From the NCBI RefSeq assembly GCF_034424375.1, contig NZ_CP139965.1, positions 1,736,001 through 1,800,000 on the forward strand: a stretch of DNA of 64,000 nt, written 5' to 3'. Both the position numbers and the translations under genes were made by a program. Below, piece after piece: positions 36,425 through 45,684 of the stretch; within the stretch, counting starts at the first letter, position 1, and each line of letters opens with the position of its first letter. The notes beneath the pieces were generated by a model that saw only the letters and a list, made by a program, of their open reading frames with translations, did no database searches and was not told the origin of the DNA. The DNA comes from Paraburkholderia kururiensis. Lineage in GTDB: Bacteria; Pseudomonadota; Gammaproteobacteria; Burkholderiales; Burkholderiaceae.

Positions 36425-36979
36425 ATGAGCGAACGTCTTCCTGCATTCGATCTCTCGCGAGCGACGCCCGCACAGCGCACCGTGCTCGACGAGATCCTTT
36501 CCGGCCCGCGCGGCAATCTCAACGGCCCGTTTCTGGGCTGGATCCACAGCCCGGAGCTGGCGCAACATGCGCAGCGGCTCGGCGCCTTTTGCCGTTATCG
36601 GACAGGGCTGCCGCTGCGGCTTTCCGAACTCGCGATTCTGGTTACGGCGGCGCGCTGGCGTGCGCAGGCGGAGTGGTCCATCCACTATCCGATCGCGCTC
36701 GAGGCCGGGGTGCCGCCCGCGCTTGCCGACGCACTGCGTCGGGGGGAAACCCCCACGTTCGACGATCCCGACGACGCGCTGGTCCACGCCTTTGCGTCGG
36801 AACTCTACGACACGAAGCGCGTGTCCGATGCCACCTACGCGAAGGCGGTGACGCGCTTCGGCCATGAAGCGGTGATCAACCTGGTCGGCCTGCTCGGCTA
36901 TTACGCGCTGGTGGCGATGACGCTGAACGTCTTCGAGATGCGCGCCCAGGGGCAGGACGCACTGCCGTTCGCAGAATAG
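36425..36979 (+). CDS. Carboxymuconolactone decarboxylase (CMD/AhpD-like) family protein
   Basis: A 184-residue helical CMD-domain protein (SELAILVTAARWRAQAEWSIHYPIALEAGV is the conserved core at about residues 68-97). It lacks the CxxC pair of AhpD peroxidase partners, so a redox role through cysteines is unlikely. It is 93 bases after the aminotransferase and probably belongs to the same unit. The precise reaction is not known. Confidence 0.85.
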   Translation: MSERLPAFDLSRATPAQRTVLDEILSGPRGNLNGPFLGWIHSPELAQHAQRLGAFCRYRTGLPLRLSELAILVTAARWRAQAEWSIHYPIALEAGVPPALADALRRGETPTFDDPDDALVHAFASELYDTKRVSDATYAKAVTRFGHEAVINLVGLLGYYALVAMTLNVFEMRAQGQDALPFAE

Positions 36980-37203
36980 TGCAGGACCCCGCGAAGCCGG
37001 ACCGACCGGAAAGATTTTGCAGCGTGCACCGAAAACACGGCATCGGGAAGAACCGCCTATGATGAAGTCCGGTTCGCGCCCACGCTCGCCGGCGTGCGTA
37101 CCTGCGATCGATGCCCGCGCCGCTTCTTTGGGGCGCGACCGCTGCGGCGGGCATCGCTTGCGCGAGACGGGTCCCGCCGGCGCGGCACACACTGGAGAGT
37201 GCG

Positions 37204-37629
37204 ATGAAGCGCAAGGCATCGGCAGTCTGGCAAGGCGGCCTGCAGGACGGCAAGGGCTCCATTTCCACCGATAGCGGCGTCCTCGAGGACACCCAGTACT
37301 CGTTTTCGACGCGCTTCGAAAACGGCATCGGCACCAACCCTGAGGAACTGATTGCGGCGGCGCACGCCGGCTGCTTTTCGATGGCGTTGTCCGCGGAACT
37401 CGGCAAGGCCGGCATCAAGCCGGAGCGCATCGGCACGACTGCCACCGTCACGCTCGACAAGGCCGACGCGGGCTTTGCCATCACCGCCGTGCATCTCGAC
37501 GTGACCGTGAAGATTCCAGGCGGCGACAAGGCGGCATTCGAGAAGGCCACGGCGGACGCGAAGGCGGGCTGCCCGGTCTCGAAGGTGCTGAACGCCACCA
37601 TCACGATGGACGCAAAACTGGAGAGCTGA
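37204..37629 (+). CDS. osmC: OsmC-family organic hydroperoxide reductase
   Basis: A 141-residue thiol peroxidase that detoxifies organic and fatty-acid hydroperoxides. The two redox cysteines are Cys57 in AAAHAGCFSMALS and Cys123 in AGCPVSKVLNA. The length and the MKRKASAVWQGGLQDGKG start match OsmC rather than Ohr. The ATG at 37204 follows GGAGAG. Single gene, usually induced by osmotic or oxidative stress. Confidence 0.92.
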   Translation: MKRKASAVWQGGLQDGKGSISTDSGVLEDTQYSFSTRFENGIGTNPEELIAAAHAGCFSMALSAELGKAGIKPERIGTTATVTLDKADAGFAITAVHLDVTVKIPGGDKAAFEKATADAKAGCPVSKVLNATITMDAKLES

Positions 37630-37752
37630 GGCTGAGCGCGTCCGACGTACGAAACGTGGCCAACGTGCACGGAAGTGCATGACTGCATGCAGTGCCACTG
37701 CCGCCGTGCCGCTGCAAGCGCCGGCGGCGTTCACTTCATAAGGACAAACATC

Positions 37753-38670
37753 ATGACGACCGAGGCAACCGGACCTTCGGAAGACGGGGCCGCGAGCCGC
37801 CCCGCTCATCTATCGGCACACGACTCCGTCACCCAGGCGGAAAAAGGCCGGCGCCTGCGCGCCCTGCATGAAGCGCCGGGCGCGTTCGTGATCCCAAATC
37901 CCTGGGACGTCGGCTCAGCACGGCTGCTGGCCGTGACGGGCTTCAAGGCGCTCGCCACCAGCAGCGCCGGCTACGCGTTTTCGCGCGGCGTGCCCGACAG
38001 CGCCGTAGGCCGCGACCCGATGCTGGTGCACCTCGCGGAAATTGCCGCGGCCACGGATCTTCCCGTGAGCGCCGACCTCGAGAACGGTTTCGGCGATGCG
38101 CCCGAAACGGCGGCGCAGACCATTCGCCTCGCGGCCGGCGCCGGCGTGGTGGGCGGCTCGATCGAAGACGCCACCGGCCGTGCCGACGATCCCATCTACC
38201 CGTTCGACCTCGCCGTCGAGCGCGTGCGCGCGGCCGTCGAGGCGGCGCGCGCCTTGCCGTTCCCGTTCACCTTGACGGCGCGCGCCGAAAATCATCTGCA
38301 TGGCCGCGACGATCTGCGCGACACGATTCGCCGCCTTCAGGCCTACGAGGAAGCCGGCGCCGACGTGCTCTACGCGCCGGGCCTGCGCTCGCGCGAGGAC
38401 ATTGCGACGGTAGTGGGCGCGCTCGGCCGGCCCGTCAACGTGTTGATGGGACTGCAGGGCGCCGTGCTCAGCGTCGCCGAACTGGAGGGCCTGGGCGTGA
38501 AGCGGATCAGCGTGGGCGGGTCGCTTGCACGCGCGGCATACGGCGCGTTCCTGCGCGCCGCGCGCGAGATGCACGAACGCGGCACGTTCACCTACGCAGC
38601 GGATGCGGTGAGCCACGCCGAAATCAGCGCGCTGCTGTCGGGCGCGCCGCGGGAGGCGCCGCCGGACTGA
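37753..38670 (+). CDS. Isocitrate lyase/phosphoenolpyruvate mutase family protein
   Basis: A 305-residue TIM-barrel protein of the PEP mutase/isocitrate lyase superfamily. Motifs: FVIPNPWDVGSARLLA, ATSSAGYAFSRGVPD, LPVSADLENGFGD (metal-binding Asp/Glu), VGGSIEDATGR (acidic metal ligands), and FTLTARAENHLHGRDD. The catalytic KKCGH motif of true isocitrate lyases is missing, and no PEP-mutase signature loop is obvious. Possible activities are carboxyvinyl-carboxyphosphonate-like or oxaloacetate-type lyase; I cannot decide. The ATG at 37753 follows AAGGA. Confidence 0.85.
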   Translation: MTTEATGPSEDGAASRPAHLSAHDSVTQAEKGRRLRALHEAPGAFVIPNPWDVGSARLLAVTGFKALATSSAGYAFSRGVPDSAVGRDPMLVHLAEIAAATDLPVSADLENGFGDAPETAAQTIRLAAGAGVVGGSIEDATGRADDPIYPFDLAVERVRAAVEAARALPFPFTLTARAENHLHGRDDLRDTIRRLQAYEEAGADVLYAPGLRSREDIATVVGALGRPVNVLMGLQGAVLSVAELEGLGVKRISVGGSLARAAYGAFLRAAREMHERGTFTYAADAVSHAEISALLSGAPREAPPD

Positions 38671-39189
38671 AACGCCTCGCGCCTTTGCTCACCGGTAAAC
38701 CGCTCCTTTACAGATAAATGCATAACGATTAAAAAAGCGCGGGAAAAACGTTTTCGATATCCGCGCAATTGTGCAGTGCGCCGTAAATGGCATTACCTGA
38801 AAAAATCGCCAAACCCGAAAACAGTATGATTATTGGCGATTAATGCCGAACGTCCGGACGTCATTCGCGCTTCGGCACGTTTTACGGACGCTCGTGCGGG
38901 AATAAGTAAGACCTGCCGCCGTCCGGCCTGCTGCGGCGCCATGTCGCGCCGGGCGGGACGCGGCTGGACCCGTTTATGCTGATACCCAGGAATTTCCCAG
39001 GTATATTCATCTGCCTGTAAATCATCGTTATAAAAATCGCTTGCAGACGGATATTGGCGTTGTTAATCTTGGCTCACCTTTTAACGCATCGTGCCTCCCG
39101 GGCACGCAGGAAAGCGGAAAAGGCAGAGACAAATTCGCCATGCAACCCCGCCACGGGCTTCAAGTCATGGTTTTCCATTGGGGATTCTC
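38671..39189. other. AT-rich intergenic region
   Basis: 519 bp distinctly richer in A+T than its surroundings, especially 38690-38860 and 38995-39070. It holds an inverted repeat (38804-38841) but no convincing gene. It probably contains the promoter of the small downstream gene. Xenogeneic silencing or a relic of transferred DNA are options. Confidence 0.5.
38804..38841. repeat. Perfect 9-bp inverted repeat AATCGCCAA / TTGGCGATT
   Basis: Arms at 38804-38812 and 38833-38841, with a 20-base AT-rich spacer, inside the AT-rich gap. It may be a bipartite protein site or a hairpin. Confidence 0.5.
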
Positions 39190-39471
39190 ATGTCCAGCGC
39201 AACCCTGATCGACATGCAGCAGGAGCAGAACATCGGCATCGGCGACGTGGTCGCGCTCAGATCGGGCGGCCCGCGCATGACGGTGACGTACGTGGGACCG
39301 GTGGGATTCGCGAGCGGCGACTGGCTCGTGTGCCAGTGGTTCGACGAGCAGGGCGAGTTGCGGCAGGACATGTTCGCGCAGGACCGCGTGCGGCTCGAGC
39401 CGCGCTCCATTCCGCCCGGCTCGGTGCAGATGCAACAGTATTTCGGCATCGCGACGGTGGGACGCCTGTGA
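39190..39471 (+). CDS. Small DUF2158 (YodC-like) protein
   Basis: A 93-residue protein with the compact beta-barrel pattern of DUF2158: GDVVALRSGGPRMTVTYVG, then DWLVCQWFDEQGELRQDMFAQDRVRL. Such proteins are common and uncharacterised in proteobacteria. The start ATG at 39190 gives a 20-residue tail before the domain. It stands alone after the AT-rich gap. Confidence 0.8.
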   Translation: MSSATLIDMQQEQNIGIGDVVALRSGGPRMTVTYVGPVGFASGDWLVCQWFDEQGELRQDMFAQDRVRLEPRSIPPGSVQMQQYFGIATVGRL

Positions 39472-39559
39472 CCGTCGTGGCGAGCGCCGCGCGACGACCG
39501 ACGAAGTCTCCGGCGCTGCCTCCCGGCACGGCGGCTACGTCGTCTACCTGACGCGCAGC

Positions 39560-40051
39560 TCAGGCGCCGCGCACGGCCTCCACCGCTTTCGCCATCTCAG
39601 TGGTCTGCGACCAACCCAGTTTCTCGTACAGCGGCCGGCCCATGTCGGTTGCATGCAGCACGGCATATCGAAGGCCGCGCGCGCTGAACGCCTCGTCGGC
39701 CCATTGCATCAACGTGTGCGCAAGACCGCGCTGCCGGTACGCCGGTTCCACATACACATTGAGCACATAGCCCCGCCGGTCCTGGTCCGGATGCAGCGGG
39801 TGGGGCGGCCACGCCACCTCCATCAGGCCGATGCCCGCGACAGCGCGCTCGCCGTCCATGGCCACGAACCCGAAGTAGGAGCCGTCGGCAAGGCGCGGCG
39901 CGAGCCACGCCCGGAACGCCGGCGTCATGCGTGCAAGGCTCTCGGCGTCTTTGCCCGCCTCGACGAACATCGCGTGACGGTGGTGACACACAAGGTCCAC
40001 GTCGTCCGGCGTGAGCGGACGGATGGGCAACGTGGCCGTCTGCCCCGTCAT
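39560..40051 (-). CDS. GNAT-family N-acetyltransferase
   Basis: A 163-residue GCN5-related acetyltransferase that uses acetyl-CoA. It has the N-terminal IRPLTPDDVDLV strand and helix, the acetyl-CoA-binding region VLNVYVEPAYRQRGLAHTLMQWA (motif A, with R/Q-x-x-G-L), and LYEKLGWSQTTEM at the C-terminus. It overlaps the stop of the upstream LysE gene by 4 bases, so it is translationally coupled to an exporter. The acceptor may be the exported amino acid or a toxic analogue; inference only. Confidence 0.88.
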   Translation of the reverse strand: MTGQTATLPIRPLTPDDVDLVCHHRHAMFVEAGKDAESLARMTPAFRAWLAPRLADGSYFGFVAMDGERAVAGIGLMEVAWPPHPLHPDQDRRGYVLNVYVEPAYRQRGLAHTLMQWADEAFSARGLRYAVLHATDMGRPLYEKLGWSQTTEMAKAVEAVRGA

Positions 40052-40680
40052 TTCTGCGCTTCCGTTGCCATGCGCGCCGCAAGGCCGATCAACACGGTGC
40101 CCATCAGCCAGCGTTGAAGCGCCAACCACGCTGGCCGCCCGGCGAGGAACGCGGCGATCGAACCGGCCGTCATGGCGACGACGCCATTCACCGAAATGCT
40201 GAGCGCAATCTGCACGGTGCCGAGTGCGAGGGACTGCTTGAGCACGCTGCCGTGCAGCGGATCGATGAACTGCGGCAGCAGCGAGAGATAAAGCACCGCG
40301 ATTTTCGGATTCAGCAGGTTGGTGACGAAGCCCATCGCGAAGAGCTTGCGCGGGCTGTCCGCCGGCAGATCGCGCACCTGGAACGGCGAGCGGCCGCCGG
40401 GGCGCAGGGCCTGCCACGCGAGCCAGAGCAGATACAGCGCGCCGCCGAAGCGCAGGGCGTCGTAGGCGAACGGCACGGCGAGCAGCAGCGCCGTGATGCC
40501 GAATGCCGCGCACAACATATAGAACATGAACCCGAGTGCGACGCCGCCAAGCGAGATCAGCCCTGCCGTGCGTCCCTGGCAGATGGAGCGCGAGATCAGG
40601 TAGATCATGTTGGGTCCGGGCGTGAGCGCCATGCCGAGGGCGACGGCGGCGAAAGCGAGCAGATGGGTGGTTTGCGGCAC
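40048..40680 (-). CDS. LysE-family amino-acid/homoserine-lactone exporter
   Basis: A 210-residue RhtB/LysE exporter with six hydrophobic spans. The conserved GMALTPGPNMIYLISRSICQGR lies in span 1, followed by ISLGGVALGFMFYML and GFVTNLLNPKIAVLYLSLLPQF. I chose the GTG at 40680 because AGGAG lies 9 bases upstream and it gives the normal family start; the longer form from ATG at 40734 adds a polar tail. First of a two-gene unit with a GNAT enzyme. Confidence 0.88.
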   Translation of the reverse strand: MPQTTHLLAFAAVALGMALTPGPNMIYLISRSICQGRTAGLISLGGVALGFMFYMLCAAFGITALLLAVPFAYDALRFGGALYLLWLAWQALRPGGRSPFQVRDLPADSPRKLFAMGFVTNLLNPKIAVLYLSLLPQFIDPLHGSVLKQSLALGTVQIALSISVNGVVAMTAGSIAAFLAGRPAWLALQRWLMGTVLIGLAARMATEAQK

Positions 40681-40814
40681 TGCGGGCTCCTGTCGGGCGG
40701 GGGGAAGTTCGGTGGGGAGGCGCCCGCACTTCATCGCGGGCGGACGTGAGATGCGTTTGAGTGCCGATTATTTCATGCACCCGCAAAGCGCGCTCGGCAT
40801 GCACCGGCTGTCGG

Positions 40815-41135
40815 CTATTTCTGCACCCGGTCGCGTGCAGCGGTGCGCGTCACGCGTGCACTGACCCGCTCGGCGAGTGCACGCGAAAACCGCCCCATGC
40901 TGAGCAGGCGCCGTTTCTCCGTGACCTCGCCGGCCACGTTTTCCGGCGGGTTCGGCTGTAGCGACCAGTAGAGGGCGAGCAACCAGCCGAATACGGTCCA
41001 GCCCATCACGGCGTTGAAGAGTGCGATCGTGAGCACGTCGCGGCGCTTGCGGCGGTCCGCGAGAATCGATGGCATGAAATAGAGGGCCAGTGCGGCCAAC
41101 ACCTCGACTGCCTGAACCAGCAGATTGCTTCCCAT
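40815..41135 (-). CDS. Superinfection-immunity-type small membrane protein
   Basis: A 106-residue protein of the family named after phage T4 Imm. It has two hydrophobic spans: VEVLAALALYFMPSILADRR, then a short basic loop, then VLTIALFNAVMGWTVFGWLLALYWSL. A basic C-terminal tail follows. The family is widespread in bacterial chromosomes, and no other phage gene is here, so an anti-phage role should not be assumed. Confidence 0.8.
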   Translation of the reverse strand: MGSNLLVQAVEVLAALALYFMPSILADRRKRRDVLTIALFNAVMGWTVFGWLLALYWSLQPNPPENVAGEVTEKRRLLSMGRFSRALAERVSARVTRTAARDRVQK

Positions 41136-41347
41136 AGCCCTCCCTTTGGATCATGCAGCGCAGTGCACACAGTGCATTCAGTGCCTGCACCCGGAATCTT
41201 CCGATTCTCGCGCGAATGGGGTGCCGGCGTGCAGCGTCCACAGGCCGGCATGGCCTGCGCGTGCCCGTGCGCGCAGGCGGGGCGCGCGCCACGCCGCCAG
41301 ACGGATCGGTCTATCATGGGCGTTTTCATTGGCAGGGTCAGCCCATC

Positions 41348-42805
<1,458 letters not shown>

Positions 42806-42890
42806 CCTGCACGGCGCGGCGTCCGCGAAGGGCGTCGCGCCGTGCTTCTCTTTTTCCCAACCGCCTCAGCCATCAGGAGCGATTCCGTTC

Positions 42891-44009
42891 ATGAACGACG
42901 CTACCCGCGCGACTGCCGCCGCCTCGCCACGCATTTCGCCCGATCGCCTGCATGCCTACGTGCGCGCCATCTGGGAGCATGCGGGCAGCGCCGCGCAGGA
43001 AGCGCGCCTCGTGGCCGACCATCTGGTGGCGGCGAATCTGGCGGGGCACGACTCGCACGGCGTGGGCATGATTCCGCGCTACGTGGCGTCGCTGCGCGAG
43101 GGCGAGCTGAAGCTGAACCTGCACGCGCAGGTCGTGCGCGACGTGGGCGCGGTGCTGACCATCGACGGCGGCCGCGGCTTCGGGCAGGTGGTCGCGGCCG
43201 AGGCCATGGAGCGCGGCATCGAGCGTGCCGCGAAGCTCGGCGTGTGCGCCGTAGGGTTGCGCAACGCGCATCACATCGGCCGCATCGGACATTGGGCGGA
43301 GCAGTGCGCGCAGGCGGGCCTCGTTTCGTTTCACTTTGCCAACGTGGCGGGCGACCCGCTCGTCGCGCCGTTCGGCGGCATCGACCGGCGCATCGGCACG
43401 AATCCGTTTTGCGCCGCTTTTCCGCGCACCGGCAAGCCGCCGCTCGTGCTCGATTTCGCGACGAGCGCGATTGCCTACGGCAAGACGCGCGTGGCCTACA
43501 ACCAGGGCAAGCGTGTGCCGGGCGGCGCGCTGATCGACCACGCGGGCCAGCCCACCGTCGAACCGAAGGTGATGCACGAGGCGCCCTTCGGTGCGCTCAT
43601 GCCGACGGGCGGCGAGGCGAGCGGCCATAAGGGTTACGGGCTTGCGGCGATGTGCGAGATTTTCGGCGGGGCGCTGTCGGGCGGCTACACCACGCATGCC
43701 GACACGCTGGAAAAGACGAGTGCCATCGTGAACTGCATGCTCTCGGTGATCGTGGACCCGAACGCATTCGACGCCGGCAATGCGGAGGCCGAGGCCGACG
43801 CGTTCATCGAATGGGTGAAGGCGTCGCCGCGCGCCGCAGGCGTGGAGCGCATCTACGCGCCCGGCGAACCGGAGCGCGAGATGCGCGCGCAACGCGAGGC
43901 GCACGGCGTGCCCGTCGATCCCGCGACCTGGCAGCAGATCCACGACGCCGCGGTGTCGGCCGGCATGCCCGCCGACGAGGCGCGCCGCTGGGCCGCCGGC
44001 GTGGATTGA
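42891..44009 (+). CDS. Ldh2-family malate/L-lactate/ureidoglycolate-type dehydrogenase
   Basis: A 372-residue NAD(P)-dependent oxidoreductase of the Ldh2 family, unrelated in fold to classical lactate dehydrogenases. Motifs: VAANLAGHDSHGVGMIPRYV (catalytic His), GLRNAHHIGRIGHWAEQC, NPFCAAFPRTGKPPLVLDFATSA and GGEASGHKGYGLA. Members reduce or oxidise 2-hydroxyacids (malate, sulfolactate, delta-1-piperideine carboxylate). Since sulfolactate dehydrogenases belong here and sulfur genes are abundant upstream, that substrate is worth a thought, but nothing decides it. It starts 85 bases after the peptidase gene. Confidence 0.88.
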   Translation: MNDATRATAAASPRISPDRLHAYVRAIWEHAGSAAQEARLVADHLVAANLAGHDSHGVGMIPRYVASLREGELKLNLHAQVVRDVGAVLTIDGGRGFGQVVAAEAMERGIERAAKLGVCAVGLRNAHHIGRIGHWAEQCAQAGLVSFHFANVAGDPLVAPFGGIDRRIGTNPFCAAFPRTGKPPLVLDFATSAIAYGKTRVAYNQGKRVPGGALIDHAGQPTVEPKVMHEAPFGALMPTGGEASGHKGYGLAAMCEIFGGALSGGYTTHADTLEKTSAIVNCMLSVIVDPNAFDAGNAEAEADAFIEWVKASPRAAGVERIYAPGEPEREMRAQREAHGVPVDPATWQQIHDAAVSAGMPADEARRWAAGVD

Positions 44010-44500
44010 ATGCGCGGCGGCGGGGGGCAGGTCGGACGAAGTTGCGGTCTGCCGGGCCCGCTGCATCGCGATCCTTGCTTTCTGTGCAAGCGGACCACGC
44101 GCCATTCGCGGACGCAGCGAAATTCAATATGCTACTGGCATAAATCCGGTTCTCTTTGAATGAGCGAATCGGCGAAAAGGGAAAAGGTCGCACAAAAATA
44201 ATTAAAGCGCCTTTCGCCCGCTTACCAATATCTCCTTATTGCGTTTCAAGCGATTGTGCCGCCTTTTGCGCATATGGCACATGCAGCGCTTGTTCGCGCG
44301 AGGCCGCCGATCGCCCGCCTTGCGGCCCCGGGCAAGGCACGCCGTACATCAGGGGCGGCTCTCCCTTTTGTGCGCCAGCGCTCATGGCCGATCAGGGTTT
44401 CTACCCGATTATGTGACGTAGCCATCCTCTTCGAATGGATGCCTGTTTTAGGCTCGTATTGCTTTACTCCCGTGAAATCACCTAAACAGGACCGATCAAA
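44010..44500. other. Intergenic region upstream of rpfF
   Basis: 491 bp; 44110-44250 and 44430-44500 are clearly AT-rich. GTGCC (44257-44261) and GGCAC (44277-44281) form a short inverted repeat. The rpfF promoter should be here. No gene supported. Confidence 0.45.
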
Positions 44501-45379
44501 ATGAGCCTCCAAAATCACCACGCCTGCCGGCCTTTCGTCGATGCCGGCCATCTTTCCCAACTCTGTGCGTACTACGAAGAAGGGCGCAACGTCATGTGGA
44601 TGATGCTGCGTTCGCAGCCTCGTCCGTGCTTCAACCTCGAACTCGTTCACGACATCCTCGCGCTCGCCCGCGCCGCCCGTCACTCGGGGCTTCCCATCGA
44701 TTTCTGGGTGACGGGCTCGCTCGTGCCTTCCATGTTCAACGTGGGCGGCGACCTCGACTTCTTCTCCGACGCCATTCGCACCGGCCGGCGCGAAGACATG
44801 ATGGCCTACGCGCGCGCCTGCGTGGACTGCGTGCACGCCGCTTCGCGCGGCTTCGACACGGGCGCGGTCTCGATCGCGATGGTGGAGGGCACGGCGCTCG
44901 GCGGCGGCTTCGAGGCCGCGCTCGCCCACCATTTCCTGCTCGCGCAGAACGACGCGCGGCTCGGCTTTCCCGAGATTGCCTTCAACCTGTTCCCGGGCAT
45001 GGGCGGCTATTCGCTCGTGGCGCGGCGTGCCGGCATGCGGCTCGCCGAAGAACTGATCGGCGGCGGCGAATCGCACACGGCCGAGTGGTATGCGTCGCGC
45101 GGCCTCGTGGATCAGCTCTTCGAGCCGGGCGAGGCCTACACGGCGACGCGCACGTTCATCGATACGCTGCGGCCCAAGCTGAATGGCATTCGCGCGATGA
45201 TCCGCGCGCGGCAGCGCGTGCTGCAGCTTTCGCGCGCGGAACTGATGGAGATTACCGAGGACTGGGTGGACGCCGCGTTTTCGATCGAAGAAAAGGACCT
45301 CGCGTTCATGGAGCGGCTCGTCACGCTGCAGAACCGGCGCACGTCCGCGACGCGGGTGCAGATGGCGCAGGCGGTCTGA
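44501..45379 (+). CDS. rpfF: Diffusible signal factor synthase RpfF (crotonase family)
   Basis: RpfF makes the cis-2-unsaturated fatty-acid quorum signal (BDSF, cis-2-dodecenoic acid, in Burkholderia) from acyl-ACP by combined dehydratase and thioesterase activity. The 292-residue protein has the crotonase core MVEGTALGGGFEAALAHHFLLAQ and LGFPEIAFNLFPGMGGYS. Glu138 (GGGFE) and Glu158 (FPE) are 20 residues apart, exactly as catalytic Glu141 and Glu161 of Xanthomonas RpfF. FNLELVHDILALAR and FWVTGSLVPSMFNVGGDLDFF are also typical. Its receptor gene rpfR faces it 1.6 kb downstream, which strongly supports the assignment over an ordinary enoyl-CoA hydratase. Confidence 0.93.
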   Translation: MSLQNHHACRPFVDAGHLSQLCAYYEEGRNVMWMMLRSQPRPCFNLELVHDILALARAARHSGLPIDFWVTGSLVPSMFNVGGDLDFFSDAIRTGRREDMMAYARACVDCVHAASRGFDTGAVSIAMVEGTALGGGFEAALAHHFLLAQNDARLGFPEIAFNLFPGMGGYSLVARRAGMRLAEELIGGGESHTAEWYASRGLVDQLFEPGEAYTATRTFIDTLRPKLNGIRAMIRARQRVLQLSRAELMEITEDWVDAAFSIEEKDLAFMERLVTLQNRRTSATRVQMAQAV

Positions 45380-45684
45380 GCGGGGCTTCGATTTTTTGTG
45401 CGTCTGTTTTGCGTTGGTCTTTTTGAGTTGGCCTTTGCCTTGCGGGCGGGGGGCGTTTTTGTGGGCGGCGTTACGTGACGCCGCCCGTAACAGCCGCGAT
45501 GTTCTGGGACACATGGCTGGCACGTAGCGAGCGCTGGTGTCGTGCCATGTCGCCGCGTGACGGTCTCCCGCCTCGATCCCGCCACCTTTTCGTCCCGCCT
45601 TCATGCGCGCCGATTGATATGGCACGCCTTCTGCTGAGAGACGCCGCCTTCTCAACCGCAGTACTCACCAGAAAGGTCGGCGAC
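45380..45684. other. Intergenic region rpfF / repeat-protein gene
   Basis: 305 bp. It starts with T-rich runs and holds a strong hairpin at 45463-45486. The frame of the repeat protein is open through part of it but lacks a better start than 45685. Confidence 0.4.
45463..45486 (+). terminator. 9-bp perfect stem-loop downstream of rpfF
   Basis: GGGCGGCGT and ACGCCGCCC pair around a TACGTG loop, 83 bases after the rpfF stop. T-rich runs lie before the stem, not after it, so classic Rho-independent termination is uncertain. Confidence 0.45.

Noticed and set aside
40815..41135. Prophage remnant suggested by the superinfection-immunity-type protein
   Set aside because: No integrase, structural or lysis genes are nearby, and the family is common in bacterial chromosomes.
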